A stretch of DNA of 64,000 nt from Hemibagrus wyckioides (GCF_019097595.1 NC_080711.1:20298928-20362927); one strand, 5' to 3'; shown: positions 23,154 to 35,730, counted from the stretch's first letter. Made by a program: numbers and translations. Notes: generated by a model not told the origin, from the letters alone.

Positions 23154-23910
23154 TGTTAGATTTTGCTGTATTTGGCTAAGCAGTGGTTTGGGTGGCTCGC
23201 CAATGTATCAGATTTCTCTAATACATAAAATAAGTAAGGTTGACCAGAGTTCTTGTGAGGAGAAGAATTTATGGAAGGTAGCAGTGTAGCGGGTCTTCAA
23301 CAGTGGTGTTAGCCGGTCGGTCTTCAAAGTATCTTAACCCAAAGATCTGTCTGTGAGACAGATCGTTATACAAGAATACAGAACTGTAAGGACCTCCTGT
23401 GGAGGGTCCTCAATACACAAAAGTGAATGTCCTTTGTGTGTCGTCTGGACCACACCCGTCTCCTGTATGGGCCATCTTGATGAAACCCCCACAGACACAG
23501 CTGATTCTTTCTGAGAGGCAGTCACAATGTAAATCTATTTGATTAATGATAACAGTCTTTCAATCCCCCCCTTGATCATTTCTGATCACAAATTAAACTT
23601 TTCATGGATCATGAATACAGTATTCTGTATGCAGGCTCCATTAATTAAAATGAAAGAATAAGAGCTCATGGTGAAATATGAATCCTCTTGAATGCTTTTT
23701 TTTTACTTTGATATTGCGATCTTGTGGAAGTGGTGGAATGTTCATGTCTTCATCCTCAGGTGACAAGCTAGAGCTTAGAGCCACAACTGCCATCTATCCC
23801 TAATCTCTAGGTGTATTAGCTAATTTGCAATGTTTCATATGAATTCATTTATTTTTCCCTGTTACCTTAACTGCTGCATTAGTTACTAAAAGAACCTCAG
23901 ATCTGCCACT
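23154..23910 (-). mobile_element. ERV fragment copy B, LTR side
   Basis: LTR at 23562-23154 (minus strand), polypurine tract at about 23563-23572, then internal sequence parallel to copy A. It is interrupted by an L2-type LINE at about 23911 and continues at 27269. Same left junction (ATTCTGTATGTATTG) as copies A and C. Confidence 0.65.
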
Positions 23911-26900
23911 GTCACGACTGCTCCGACCAAACCTTGCTTGTTTTTGTATATTTTTCGTATTTTTTCACACACACACACCGGTTTCTTTTTGAAAGATGGC
24001 CATCACTACGTTTGACAGGGCCACTCTTATTTGTACTGTTGCACATTGCACTCACCTTTCGCCGTTTTTGAACCCGGACCCATCTTGGCCGAGTGAGATC
24101 CTGAGGAAGAACAAAGGACACGACCCATACCGGCATCCACGAGGAAAATGAGCCGGCGTCAGGAACAGGCTGAGGGCACACGCACACCATGCTCCCTTAC
24201 CTAGTATGCTGTTAGCCAACGTCCAGTCATTGGAAAACAAGTTCGACAACCTCAGGGCAAGGGTCAAGTTCCAGAGGGACATTCGGGACTGCAACCTTCT
24301 CTGCTTCACCGAGACATGGCTGAACCCAGTGGTACCGGACCACGCCATCCAGCCGGCCGAGTTCTTCTCGGTTTACCGCATGGACAGAACACTGGACTTG
24401 GGGAAGACAAGGGGAGGTGGAGTGTGCCTGATGGTGAACAACCACTGGTGTGACAGTGTGAGCATTGTTCCCCTCTCACGCTCCTGCACACTGAATCTTG
24501 AACTTCTGACCATCAAATGTCGCCCCATTTTATCTCCCTCTGGAATTTAGCTCGGTCATAGTCAGTGCCGTTTATATTCCACCTCAAGCGGACACGGACA
24601 CTGCGATATGGGACTTACACAAGACACTAAACCTTCACCAGACACAGCACCGGGACGCCGCACTCATTGTTTTGGGTGATTTTAACTGTGCCAACCTCAA
24701 GCTCGCACTGCCGAATTTCCATCAGCACATCAGCTGCCCTACCAGGGGTGAAAGGACACTAGACCACTGCTACACACCATTTAAGAACAGCTACAAGGCA
24801 CAATCACCACCACCGTTTGGGAAATCAGACCATGCCGCCATCTTCCTCATGCCTGTATACAAACAGAGGCTGAAACAGGAAGCCCCTGTGCAGAGGGAGG
24901 TCGCACGCTGGACGGACCAATAGGTGGCCGCTCTGCAGGACGTGCTTGATGACGCAGACTGGGACGTTCAGGCGCAGCTCTGATGATGTCAGCATGTTTA
25001 CAGAAGTGGTTGTGAGATTTTGTAGGGAAACTAACGGATGATACGGTACAGAAAACCATCATCAGGACGTTTCCCAACCAGAAGCCGTGGGTGGATAAGA
25101 CCATCCGCGATGCCCTGAGATCCCGCTCTGCTGCCTACAATGCGGGGCTTGTCACCGGGAACATGGACGACTACAAGGCTGCGTCTTACAGCGTGCGCAG
25201 AACGGTGAAGGAGGCAAAGCGGCGCTACGGGAGTAAACTAGAGTCGCAGTTCCAACATGGCGGCTCTAGGAGCATGTGGCAGGGACTTAGAACAATCACG
25301 GACTATAAAACACCATCCTCCATAATGGGGAATGCGGACACTTCTCTGGCAGGCGAGCTAAACACTTTTTATGCTCGCTTCGAGGCTGCAGCTAATCACG
25401 CTAGCGGCACAAACAGCATGCACGCTGAGAGAGCCGGTGAGGTTAACGCGTTCACCATCTCGGAGCATGACGTGAGGAGGACATTCAGGAGAGAGAACAT
25501 GAGGAAGGCAGCAGGACCAGATGGCATCACAGGTCGGGTTCTGAAAGCGTGCGCTGACCAGCTAGCACCGGTGTTCACCGAGATCTTCAACCTCTCCCTG
25601 AAACAGTCTACAGTCCCCTCATGCTTCAAACAGTCCACCATTGTTCCTGTCCCGAAGAAACCCCAGCCCACCTGCCTCAATGATTACCGCCCTGTAGCCC
25701 TGACATCAGTAGTGATGAAGTGCTTTGAAAGACTGGTCAGAGACTTCATCACTGCATCACTACCAGACACACTGGATCCACTACAGTTTGCGTACAGGCA
25801 AAACCGCTCCACTGAGGACGCCATTTCACACCTCCTTCACACAACAACAAGCCACCTGGACTACAGAAAAGGGAATTATGTAAAAATGCTGTTTGTGGAC
25901 TACAGTTCAGCGTTCAACACCATATTTCCTTCCAAGCTCACCTCTAAGTTGGAGGTCCTAGGTCTCAGCACACCCCTGATGGACAGAGCACAAGCCGTAC
26001 GGATGGGCAAACACACCTCATCCTCCATCACCCTCAGCACTGGAGCTCCTCAAGGTTGTGTTCTGAGCCCCCTGCTGTACTCACTGTACACTTATGACTG
26101 TGTGGCCACTTCTAACTCCACCACCATCATTAAGTCTGTTGTGTTGGGCCTGATCTCAAACAACGATGAGATGGCCTACCTACAGGAGATTAAAAACCTG
26201 GAGAGCTGGTGAACAACCTACTCCTGAACATCAGCAAGACTAAGGAGTTAATAGTGGACTTCAGTACAAAGCAGGAGCGGTCATACCAACCGACCACGAT
26301 CAGCGGAACCCCAGTGGAGAGAGTGGACAGCTTCCGGTACCTAGGTGTTCACATCACGTAGGACTTGACTTGGTCCTGTCACACCAACACCCTGGTGAAG
26401 AAGGCCCGGCAGCGTCTATACCACCTGAGACGCTTTAAGAACTTTAATCTTCCCTCTCAGGTGCTAAAGACTTTTTACATCTGCACCATTGAGAGCGTCC
26501 TGACGGGTAGCATCACTTCCTGGTTTGGAAACAGCACCATGCAGGACAGGCGAGCCCTCCAGAGAGTGGAGCTCCCTGACCTGCAGGACATCTACAGCAA
26601 GTGGTGCCGGATCAGGGCCAGGAAGATTGTGAAGGACCTCAGCCATCCCAACAATGGACTCTTTTCTCTGTTGCGTTCAGGGAAGCGCTTCCGCTCCATG
26701 AAGGCAAACACAGAGAGAATGAGGAGGAGCTTCTTCCCGCAGGCCCTTTGGAGTCTGAACCAGGAAACACCTGATACAGATACGGAGACTATCTCTGCTT
26801 TTCTTTCTTTTTTTTTCTCATCACTTTCCATCACTTTGCACAACCACGCACATTTGCACAAACTGACACTTTGACACTGGACTGGCACAAGTCACTACAT

Positions 26901-26974
26901 ATGAATAATACAATTATTCCAGCACATGATAAACACTGGATCACCTCAATATATGCATATACACATTATAACAT

Positions 26975-27005
<31 letters not shown>

Positions 27006-27268
27006 GTATAACAACATATCTACTTGAACCTATATTTTCATATTTTAATTTAATTTTTTTATCTACATTATATTTTATTTTACTTTATTTTCTATTTTCT
27101 TACTTTTAAGATAATCTAGCTTTATTTTTATCTTTATTTTTATGGATCTCTTTCTCAATACTTTTTTATAAATGTTTACATACCGGACAGTCATGAAAAA
27201 ACATTTCACTGCATGTTGTACTGTGTATGTATATGTATGTGACAAATAAAATTTGAATTTGAATTTGA
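23911..27268 (+). mobile_element. L2/CR1-group LINE inserted in ERV copy B
   Basis: Endonuclease part about 24206-24923 (FTETWLNP, VLGDFNCANL, SDHAAIFL), reverse transcriptase 25091-26212 (AAGPDGITGRVLK, NDYRPVALTSV, FVDYSSAFNT, GAPQGCVLSPLLY), C-terminal part to about 26850, long AT-rich 3' UTR and a terminal repeat of ATTTGA units at about 27246-27268. The endonuclease has stops, and the RT catalytic FADD motif is missing: after TTIIK the text goes directly to SVVLGLI. Inactive. Confidence 0.82.
25091..26212 (+). pseudogene. L2-type reverse transcriptase, catalytic motif deleted
   Basis: A 373-codon open frame with the RT fingers and palm, but a short deletion near 26138 removes the segment where FADD should stand. 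The frame ends at TGA 26210 with the thumb in other frames. No RT activity expected. Confidence 0.75.
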
Positions 27269-27954
27269 TTTTTATGATTTTAATTGATCTTTGTGAGAGC
27301 TCTTAACATGTTGTCAGTCTTTGTGGCAGAGCTTGCAAACTGAATCTCTTCAGTTCTTTACCATTACCTCATCACTAATTTCACCTTTGTGATGATGCAC
27401 ATCCTGACCAAAATACATCTTATTTTTCTGACCGTGCCAAATTTGCTGAGTGGCTTGGCGAGAAATAGCAGGCAAGGAGTTACACTCCTTGTTGTTGAGC
27501 TCCTTAACCAGTCTGTTTACAGTAATCTGTTTACAGTAAACAAATTTAAATAAATTTTTCGGCCTGTTCTCTGATGGGAAAATGTGCATTCACAAACCCA
27601 AGGTCCTTCTTTTTGCAATAATTGTATCTTCCTTTTTTTTTTGTATGTATACTTACGACTTTCTGTTCTTGAACATCACTTCCCATGATCCGGTTAATGT
27701 GTGTTAAGGATGAGTTCTGAGCTTAACCTTATGTGTTCTTTCGATTTTTGTTGACCACTTAATAATTTGATTGAAAGCTGTTCGAATTTTGAGGGCTCTT
27801 GAGATTTCAGGTTTCAGTCATTTCACAAATGAAGTTTTTAGAGGCATGTTAGTATCCTTGTCCAGATCCTCATTGTCATTTAAACCATCATGCTCTACCC
27901 AGGTTTGTGTAAAACGTTCTTCAAACTTTTAACAAATAAATAAATGTCACGGGC
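27269..27954 (-). mobile_element. ERV fragment copy B, gag side
   Basis: Continues copy B after the LINE; parallels 10650-11340 of copy A, including the broken nucleocapsid frame (27350-27589, minus strand) and the FVNGLKPE-like capsid remnant. Many indels. Confidence 0.6.
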
Positions 27955-28715
27955 ACAAAGAGAATGAGTGTCTCAGCAACATAAGGATCTTGTAGTCAAT
28001 GGCTTCCCTCTCTGCATGGGCTGGCCTGAAAAACAGGTGAAATGTTCACAGGAATGAAGACACGAACCGCTTGTTTCTCTTCCCAAATTGCATCTTTTTA
28101 TTTCATCAACACTTAATAACTGTTAAACCTTTCTGCTTGCTTGTCCAAGGGTCAGTTCGTGATCCTGCTCAACATCAGCATAGCACATTCAAATGACTCT
28201 TCTCAAACAAAGTCCAACTCTGACTTTTAAGCAAAAATGATCTTAGCATTTGCATTTGTTCTGGTACAGATCAGTGTATACGCTGTTTTTTTATGGCTTC
28301 TCTCACAGTGCAAACATAGGTGCTTTCAAACAGCTAGAACATATTCTATGCTTCTATGTGTTACAAAAATCTTCTGAGCTATTCGAACTTGAGAGACCTC
28401 CATTTTAGCCTCTGACAGCAGCTCTGAACAGTTTTTCTTAGTGAACAATTGAAACATGAGTTTCCTCATAATAGAGACTAGACCTACATATAACTTTCAG
28501 AGATAATTCACACGTAGGATACACACATACATACACATACTCTATATACATGCATACAAAGAGATATACCTCAATATATAGATATGCGCATATATTTATA
28601 CATATACACTCCAACATACCCTTTTCCCATAAACCCACTTACTAGCCCTGTAAACACATTATCACTTCAGAATGATTGTCCAAAATACATTTAACATTCA
28701 GAGATCAAACATCCA
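27955..28715. other. Unclassified insertion before tail-1 of unit 3
   Basis: About 760 bases not found in the other units, starting near gtcacgggcacaaag and ending near catccatgtatgatc. It has an AATAAA on the minus strand near 28099, and an AT-rich alternating stretch near 28500-28620. It could be a solo LTR, but no clear ends or target duplication were seen. Confidence 0.4.
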
Positions 28716-28743
28716 TGTATGATCTTGTGTAATTTTATAACAG

Positions 28744-28912
28744 CCAATCATGTGTCAGGTGTAGAGGATAATAAAGCAGACGGTGAGTGTATTTCTGAAT
28801 CTTTTGTGATCTTCTGTAGCATTATGTAGTTTAATAGATGTGTGTTTTGTTGACATATAGTCATATTTATCTCCCATACAGCCATGAACAGGACAAAGAC
28901 AAGACCCAGTAC
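28744..28912 (+). pseudogene. Unit 3 tail-1 and reduced tail-2
   Basis: Tail-1 (28744-28782, 39 nt) is open with a perfect GGTGAGT donor. In tail-2 the part with LVYAEV is replaced by about 20 unrelated bases (ATATAGTCATATTTATC), leaving the basic CATACAGCCATGAACAGG region. Confidence 0.6.
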
Positions 28913-29748
28913 GTGACTTTTGATACATCAGTATTGAGACATAATATAGGAAATCTGAAATGTTTAATGCTGTTTATTGTTGTGCTCTTAGTTATTAGTG
29001 CCAGTCAGTTAACCTTGTCTGGTAAGTTCTTTTACATTTTAGCTAATAGTTGTTCTCCAAATCTGAGCCATGGAGTCTGAATAATCTGCAGATTATTTAG
29101 GAATTTATTTAGACAAAAGTGCAATAGAAGATAGAATCAAGCGTGACTTCACTCCCAGCAATGTGGATTAATTTGAATGTGTGCTTCCTTTGACTTCATT
29201 CTACACCATTGTTAACTTAGGCAGACTCTCATTTCAGCGACTGTATTTACACACATACACATACGTGCACACACGCGCACACACACACACACACACACAC
29301 AGAGTTTTGTGCTGCTCAGCTCTGACATAACAAACAGATGTAAACTTGCAGTAATAAGACCTCGCCTCCTCTCCACCCACAGCTAATGCTCAACCATGCC
29401 CCCCCACCCCCTGATGCCATACTCTCGTATGTGAAAATCCCAGGAGATCAACAGTTTTTGAAACAGTCATGAAATCTCACCTGGAACCAAAATCATGCCA
29501 TAGTCAAAGTCACTGAAATGATTTTGCTGCAATCAAAGTCACTAATGGAAGCTCTTTACCCATTTTTTTTTTTACATGACTTGTATGCCTGGTACTGCTG
29601 TCACTTGATTAGATAATTGTATAATTGATCAGGAGTTATAGTTATGGAATCTACCATTTTATAAGTTAAAAGTCTGCTTAATACTGTGTACATGAATGAA
29701 TTTAATTTCATCTGTGATTTCTCTGTGTGGTGTTGTCTTGTGGTTCAG

Positions 29749-29924
29749 CCCCAGTGCAGTACGAGGGTGTGGAGTACGGCACAGTGGTCACTTCTAACCA
29801 GAAGAAGAAAGAGGACGAGGTGCAGTACGGAGAGCTGGTGTTTAACACTCCTGTACAAAAGAAGAGCAAAGTGTCCAAAGTACAGGAAGAGTGTGTGTAC
29901 TCAGGGGTCCAGCACAGTAAGTGA
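29749..29924 (+). CDS. Unit 3 terminal ITIM exon (intact)
   Basis: Open to TGA 29922, with VQYEGV, VEYGTV, VQYGEL and CVYSGV. It is almost identical to units 1 and 2; the last residue is Lys instead of Gln. Confidence 0.65.
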
Positions 29925-32197
29925 GTGTCACAATCTCAGCCTTTGTACATAGCTTTGTTTCTCTGATCATCCTGGTAGAGAAAGTTGATGACATTCCACC
30001 CATACAAACTAAACTCCACTTACAGTGAAACTATTTCAGTATCTGGTTATCCAATTGCTGATTTTTTCAGGCTGAACAGCAGCACAATGGTTTGTCAGTA
30101 GTTTTACATGTGCTCACTGCATCCATGTGGTTTCCTCTGACCTCCCAAAACATGCTAGTTGGTGTATTGACTATGCTAAATTTCCCTTTGTGTGTGTGTG
30201 TCTGAGAGATGCATTTCAGATGACTGTTATAGATTAGATATCTTAACAAATATCCATATTCTTGTTTAGAAATAAAGGCTTATGTGTAAGTTTTGCTGTT
30301 GTTTTTTCTTCTTTTCACACTTGTGCCATCACCATGGTCCTTAATCATAACATTTCTGCTTCTCTATTGAACAAAAGAGCTGCATATAAGAAGTTTCTAT
30401 ATTTTATTAAAAAAAAAGATTATGTGAGTGAAATAAATGATCAAAATGTCTAATATTGTTCAGCGGTAAATAGACTTTCAGTTTATATGATGACTAAAAC
30501 TTTCATTGGTGTTGATTTAAATGTCTGTGGCTTGTATTCTGTCAGGAGTTATAGGGACAGTTCCTTTCCAGACCTCTAGGGGTCCTGACAAGTGGTTTAT
30601 TTATTATTGTTATTCCTATGTTGGTGGTGCCACGCCCTTTCCTCATGTGTTTTCTCGATTTCTCACCTGTCCCTTGTTTTCCCTTGATGCGCTGCTTTAT
30701 ATATGTTTGTCCTTCTGTCTTGGTCAGTGTCAGTCATTATGTTTATATATGTGTGGACGTAACGGTGTATGTGTGCTGTAAGGCCGGACGCTGTGTTATT
30801 TAGGTTTTTATGTTATAGTCATGTTTTGTTGAGGTTATTTAAGTTTCCATGTCATAGTTCTGGTTTATTTCTGTTAATGTTAATGTAGTTGTATTTTGTT
30901 TTGTTAAATGAAAGCAGTGCATGTACTGGATCCCTGTGTTTGGGTCTGATCTGCTACTGTGGGGGATCGAGCTTATGGTGGAGATCCGGGTTTGATCCGC
31001 ACCATCGGTGGTGTCCACCCCATTCATTACTGATTTATTAAAATTATGTTTTTAAAAATATAAGTATATTTCATTCCTGATATTCTGTATTATCTATCAC
31101 TATAAGACCTCAGCACAATTCCTTTTTGTTTTCTGTGAAATGATACCAGAAAAGGAATTTGTTCAGTTAGACTGTGTTTATGAGTGTGTGTGATATCGTG
31201 CCTTAAGAGTTAACGCCTGAGGTTTTACACCACTGTTAACTCGGGGCAGAAACTTTTTTTTCTGCAGGCGACTGGCTGATCAGGCCGCAAAGACAGTGAG
31301 TTTCTTTTTGTTTGTTTGTTTTTTAAACCTATAAATATAGATTTCAAAATTGTGTTATAATGTAATAATTAATGGAAATCATATTTCTCTAATATTTCTG
31401 TAAGAAAATAATAATGTCTTTTAGCTTACATGTCTCATGGAGAGTAATTGCTGTGCTTGCTTCTATAAATAAATAAATAAATAAATGATGAATCGTTCGT
31501 CCCTGGTTGATTGAAGATTGATTGATTTCGATTTTTGTTCTCACCTTCAGGTCCTATTAAGATTAATATATCTGAAATAAACATAGAAAAATCAAACTCA
31601 GGATTTCAGGATTAAATGGATGTGTAGTACTAATAAACAAAGGTGGATATAAATGCAGATTCTATTTATTATAATGTGCAAATAGAACTTAATATGTGAA
31701 CCAGGATAACTAAACAAAAACACTAGGACTGTCACTGACTTAAAAGATACAAACATGAGGACAAGGATGAGGCACATGGTAGCATCAGTAGCAAGACCAA
31801 GACACAATGAGAAAACATGCACTTAAATGATTTGGAACTAAAGGAATGATCCAACAAAGGTGAGCATGATCATGGGGGAAATGGAAAACACAATAATGAT
31901 GAGACAACAAAGATGTGGAAGTATGATGATACCTAAAAAAAGGACCAGGCTGGTGTGAGAGGTTTATAGACCATGTGTGACCATGTAAGTATAAGCGTGA
32001 AAAATGTTTACTCAGACAAGACGACCAAACCACAGTGGTGCTCTACACAGTCGAAGAGGCCTAGATGATGCACAGAACTTTTTCTCAGTAAAGTGTTATT
32101 AGTGCTGTGAAAGAGCTTCATCTTGCTTTTGTAGTCGTTCATCCCTCAGTACCAAGATCTCCATCAAGTACAGAGAGAGGACGGCTCTCTGGGTGAA
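29925..32197 (+). other. 3' UTR of unit 3, spacer and promoter region of unit 4
   Basis: AATAAA at 30271; conserved spacer block 30520-30900, extended here to about 31025 by sequence with CGGGTTTGATCC (a weak tRNA-like B-box look). At 31268-31295 is a 28-nt block flanked by tttttctgcag and gtgag, possibly a non-coding first exon. The pre-leader block follows, but the ETS-like motif is deleted: AACTTTTTCTCAG at about 32077. No coding exon. Confidence 0.55.
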
Positions 32198-32252
32198 ATG
32201 AGAATACAGGTCATTTTTGGAGTCCTGTTGATTTACACCCAAGATGCCATGG
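32198..32252 (+). CDS. Unit 4 leader exon
   Basis: 55 nt, MRIQVIFGVLLIYTQDAMG (Asp for Val compared with units 2 and 3), donor GTAGGT. Confidence 0.75.
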
Positions 32253-32962
32253 GTAGGTTTTATAGGTTTTATTATCTAATAATGCATGATTCTTTTGCAG
32301 TTGTACAGTTTCAGCTTCATGGTCTTTTAGTGAATACTTCCTGTACATCTAATGTAGAGAATGTTCTTCATCAATCAAATTATGATTTAATAAAAAAAGT
32401 CTAATATATTTTAATATGTAATTATTCTGATCCTATGTCTTTACCCTGTGCAGGTTTTTCCTTTCCATCATCAGTGTTAACATGTAGCTTTAAAGGAGTC
32501 TTAAACAAATGCAGTTTTCACAGTGCAGCTTAGGGATTGGCGATCTGACAAAAATATTTAATCACAATACTTAAAGTCAATATGCTACTACAATATGATT
32601 CTACAAGATCTGATATTCTGGGGAAAATTTTATGTGTTCATGCAAATGGTGCATCATCTATTTTATGTCAATTTGCATAATTTTTGTGTATAATTAAACA
32701 TCTAGTCTTTGGATGATATTTTTAGAAAAAAATTCTTCTTCAAGAAGATTCAACAGTTTGCTGAAATATCATTTTTTCTATCTTTTAATCACCTGTGCTG
32801 TTATAATGTTTTTTCCTGACATTTTATTCCAAAGTTTACCAAATAAGTAAATAATCACTTAGATAAGATAAGTTTATAATAAGATTACACAGATCAGAGG
32901 TGTGTTTCAGTGTGTAATAATATTAACAGAATGCTGATGATGTTTTTTTTCTTCCTCTGCAG

Positions 32963-33280
32963 GTTTGCTGTTTCAGGATCATGTGGTCTGTAGATTTACT
33001 CAGAGGAATCAGTGTTATGTAGCTGTGGGACAACATCTGCAACTGCAAATGCCCCAGGAGGATGGGTTTGACCTAAAGACCACTAGTTTAATTTTAAGAT
33101 ATAGAAAAACCCAAAGTTCCCCACCAACACCACATCTCCCAAAATGGCAGTTTGTTAATGATAATAAAACTATGATACTAACCAGTGCGGAGAGGAACGA
33201 CTCTGGAACATACACTTTAATCATCTATGATGTAGATGGGAGAAGTAAAGGCAGTTATACTCTCCAGGTGAACATTGAAG
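32963..33280 (+). CDS. Unit 4 first V exon
   Basis: 318 nt, phase 1-1, acceptor cttcctctgcag, donor gtagg. Open V-like domain with CRFTQRNQC and DSGTYTL. Confidence 0.8.
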
Positions 33281-33912
33281 GTAGGACCACACAACCTCTA
33301 ATCACATCACACAGCACACTACAAGCTATTTCATAAATATTTGAAAATTTAACAATCATACACACTATAATTTCTGTCAAGATTTCTTTTTTTAATTTTT
33401 AATTTTTTTTTTAATGTAAATGTGTCTCAATCTAATTAAAAAAAGAAATGTACATATTTATCAGAACAACAATGTTGGTGTTTGTGGTGTAATGTGGTGG
33501 GTGTGAGGGACAAAATAACATTTTTCAGATGTGATTTATCAAAAAAAAATTTAAAAGGTTTGAAGTTATTAAAATGGGCATTTCTACCTCTATTGTTTCG
33601 CCTTCAGATTAGACCATCCGAAGTAAACATAGAAAATGCAAAGCTGAGGATTTTAATTAGAAAATCAATAGTTACTCAAGTTTGTATATAAGGGTCCACA
33701 ATTTAATTTTTAAGAAAATATATATTCATGAAATAGACTTTTTACTGTTCATGGATTATATAAAGTCTTCCTCTGTGTTTGCTGAACATCATTGTTCCTC
33801 TACCTCTTTCAGTTTTGAGTTTATGTTGCTGTATTTCTGATCTCCTATTTAGTTTGATAGTTTGATAATGTGTTTATTAATTTATTCTGAGGTTTTTATC
33901 TCTAATCTGCAG

Positions 33913-34155
33913 CTCAGGTGTCCTCAGTGAAAGTGACATACAGCTGCTTGTCTCTTGGAGTCATAAAAGTGAACTGTTCTGCTGATGGAGACAACCTCCA
34001 CTTCAGCTGGACTTCTGATTTTAACGCACTCCCTCAACTGGAGAATGGGACCAGCACCGTCATACTGGAACAAGACCATCAAGGAAACATCACCTGCTAC
34101 GTAGAAAATCACGTCAGTCGTGACCACAACACCGTTGAACTCCACCAATGTCCTG
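33913..34155 (+). CDS. Unit 4 first C2 exon
   Basis: 243 nt, phase 1-1, four cysteines, NxS/T sites at NCS, NGT and NIT. Good acceptor and gtgagt donor. Confidence 0.8.
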
Positions 34156-34409
34156 GTGAGTCTGTCTTTTATAAAGAATGATTTTATGAACAAAAATCCA
34201 GTGCAGCTGTTTGAGAATCCAGAGACAAAACAGACAGAATACAATTCCCCCTGAGGACAGGCTTGACTCATCCTTCCTGTCATCATATACAGTCTTAAAC
34301 AATCTAACCTGCTCCTTCACAAAGTTTGATTTATCCTTTTTGCTCCTCCATAAATTTTAACTCCTACAAACAACCATTACTGAATAATTGTATTTACACA
34401 TCCACAAAC

Positions 34410-34590
34410 ACTCTTGACTAACCCCACCCACTCCCACAGACACTCTTGACTAACCCCACCCACTCCCACAGACACTCTTGACTAACCCCACCCACTCCCA
34501 CAGACACTCTTGACTAACCCCACCCACTCCCACAGACACCCTTGGCTAACCCCACTCACTCCACAGACACTACTGATTAACCCCACCTAC
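34410..34590. repeat. 32-bp minisatellite array
   Basis: Five to six copies of a 32-bp unit containing GACTAACCCCACCCACTCCC, nearly identical over 34430-34530 and degenerate at the ends. In the intron after a C2 exon. Confidence 0.88.
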
Positions 34591-34737
34591 ACCCATCATA
34601 TCAGTCATCTTTTAAAAAAACACTCAATAGTATAAAATATATCATTTTATTCTTAAATGGCTTCATCAATCAAAAGATATTTGGTGAAAAACATCGTAAA
34701 TAAATCAGGAGTTCCACATGCAGTAAATGGTCTCCTC

Positions 34738-35344
34738 ATCATGGCACCTGTTAGTGGGTGGGATATATTAGGCCACAAGTGAACATTTTGTTCTCAAAGT
34801 TGAAAGCAGGAAAAATGGGCAAGTGTAAGCTTTTGAGTGAGTTTGACAAGGACCAAATTGTGATGGCTAGATGACTGGATCAGAGCATCTCCAAAACTGC
34901 AGCTTTTGTGGGGTGTTCCTGGTCTGCAGTGGTCAGTATCTAGCAAAAGTGGTCCAAGAATGGAACAGTGGCCTGTGTGGTCCGATCTAACAGATGAGCT
35001 ACTGTTACTCAAATTGCTGAAGAATTTAATGTTGGTTCTGATAGAAAGGTCAGAATATACAGTGCATCACAGTTTGTTGTGTATGGGGCTGCATAGCAGC
35101 AGACCAGTCAGGGTGCCCACGCTGACCCCTTTGCACTGCCGAAAGCATGGGATGTGAGCATCAGAACTGGACCGCGGAACAATGGAAGAAGGTGGCCTGG
35201 TCTGATGAATGATCTTTTGTTTTACATCATGTGGATGGCTGGGTGTGTGTGCATTGCTTACCTTGGGAAAACATGTCACCAGGATGCAAAATGAGGACCA
35301 ACACAATATCAGGCAGGTGGTCGTAATGTTATGCTGATTGATGT
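34738..35344 (+). mobile_element. Tc1-like transposon remnant, longer copy
   Basis: Starts near CACCTGTTAGTGGGTGGGAT and ends at GGTCGTAATGTTATGCTGATTG, the two termini of the element. The transposase gene has the same internal deletion (GAACAGTGGCCTGTGTGG) as the remnant at 7243, and is broken. It lies in the same intron position as that copy. Confidence 0.72.
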
Positions 35345-35507
35345 ATTTTATGATTAAAATTTCTTTTAATTTAAAAATCCAAGAAAAATAATTAAATAAC
35401 TTGCAGAAGATAACCACAAAGTTTTGAAGTTTACACATATCAGAGATGTGTTTCAGTGCCCAATAATTTTAACAGAAATCTAATGATGATTTTTCCTTCC
35501 TCTGCAG

Positions 35508-35730
35508 GTTTGCTGTTTCAGGATCATGTTGTCTGTAGATTTACTCAGAGGAATCAGTGTTATGTAGCTTTGGGACAACATCTGCACCTGCAAATGCCCC
35601 AGGAGGATGGGTTTGACCTAAAGACAAACACTGATTTAATTTTAAAATACAGAAACAACCAAAGTCCCCCACCAACACCACGTCTCCCAAGATGGCAGTT
35701 CATTAATGATAATAAAACTATGATACTAAC
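35508..35730 (+). pseudogene. Unit 4 second V exon, truncated
   Basis: Good acceptor and an open N-terminal two thirds, then after AAAACTATGATACTAAC the sequence jumps to intron text; the DSGTYTL strand and donor are deleted. Confidence 0.75.

Larger units (their letters stand above)
18346..29924 (+). pseudogene. Unit 3: receptor relic without Ig or TM exons
   Basis: Only the leader (18346-18400), tail-1 (28744-28782), a reduced tail-2 (near 28859-28912) and the terminal tail exon (29749-29924) remain. No V, C2 or TM exon is found in between; that space is occupied by an RTE LINE, a Tc1 copy, an ERV fragment, an L2-type LINE and an unclassified insertion. A transcript joining what is left would lack a ligand-binding ectodomain and a membrane anchor, so I call it a pseudogene. 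Confidence 0.8.

Noticed and set aside
28838..29080. Open frame with TQYVTF and a hydrophobic stretch LMLFIVVLLVISASQ, followed by a GTAAG-like donor, also visible near 2950-3090
   Set aside because: It is in a different frame from the proven tail-2 exon, has a stop just upstream in unit 1 and no acceptor in place. Probably intron sequence.
30930..31025. tRNA or SINE look-alike with CGGGTTTGATCC
   Set aside because: No A box or cloverleaf could be built, and the stretch is not repeated elsewhere in the window.
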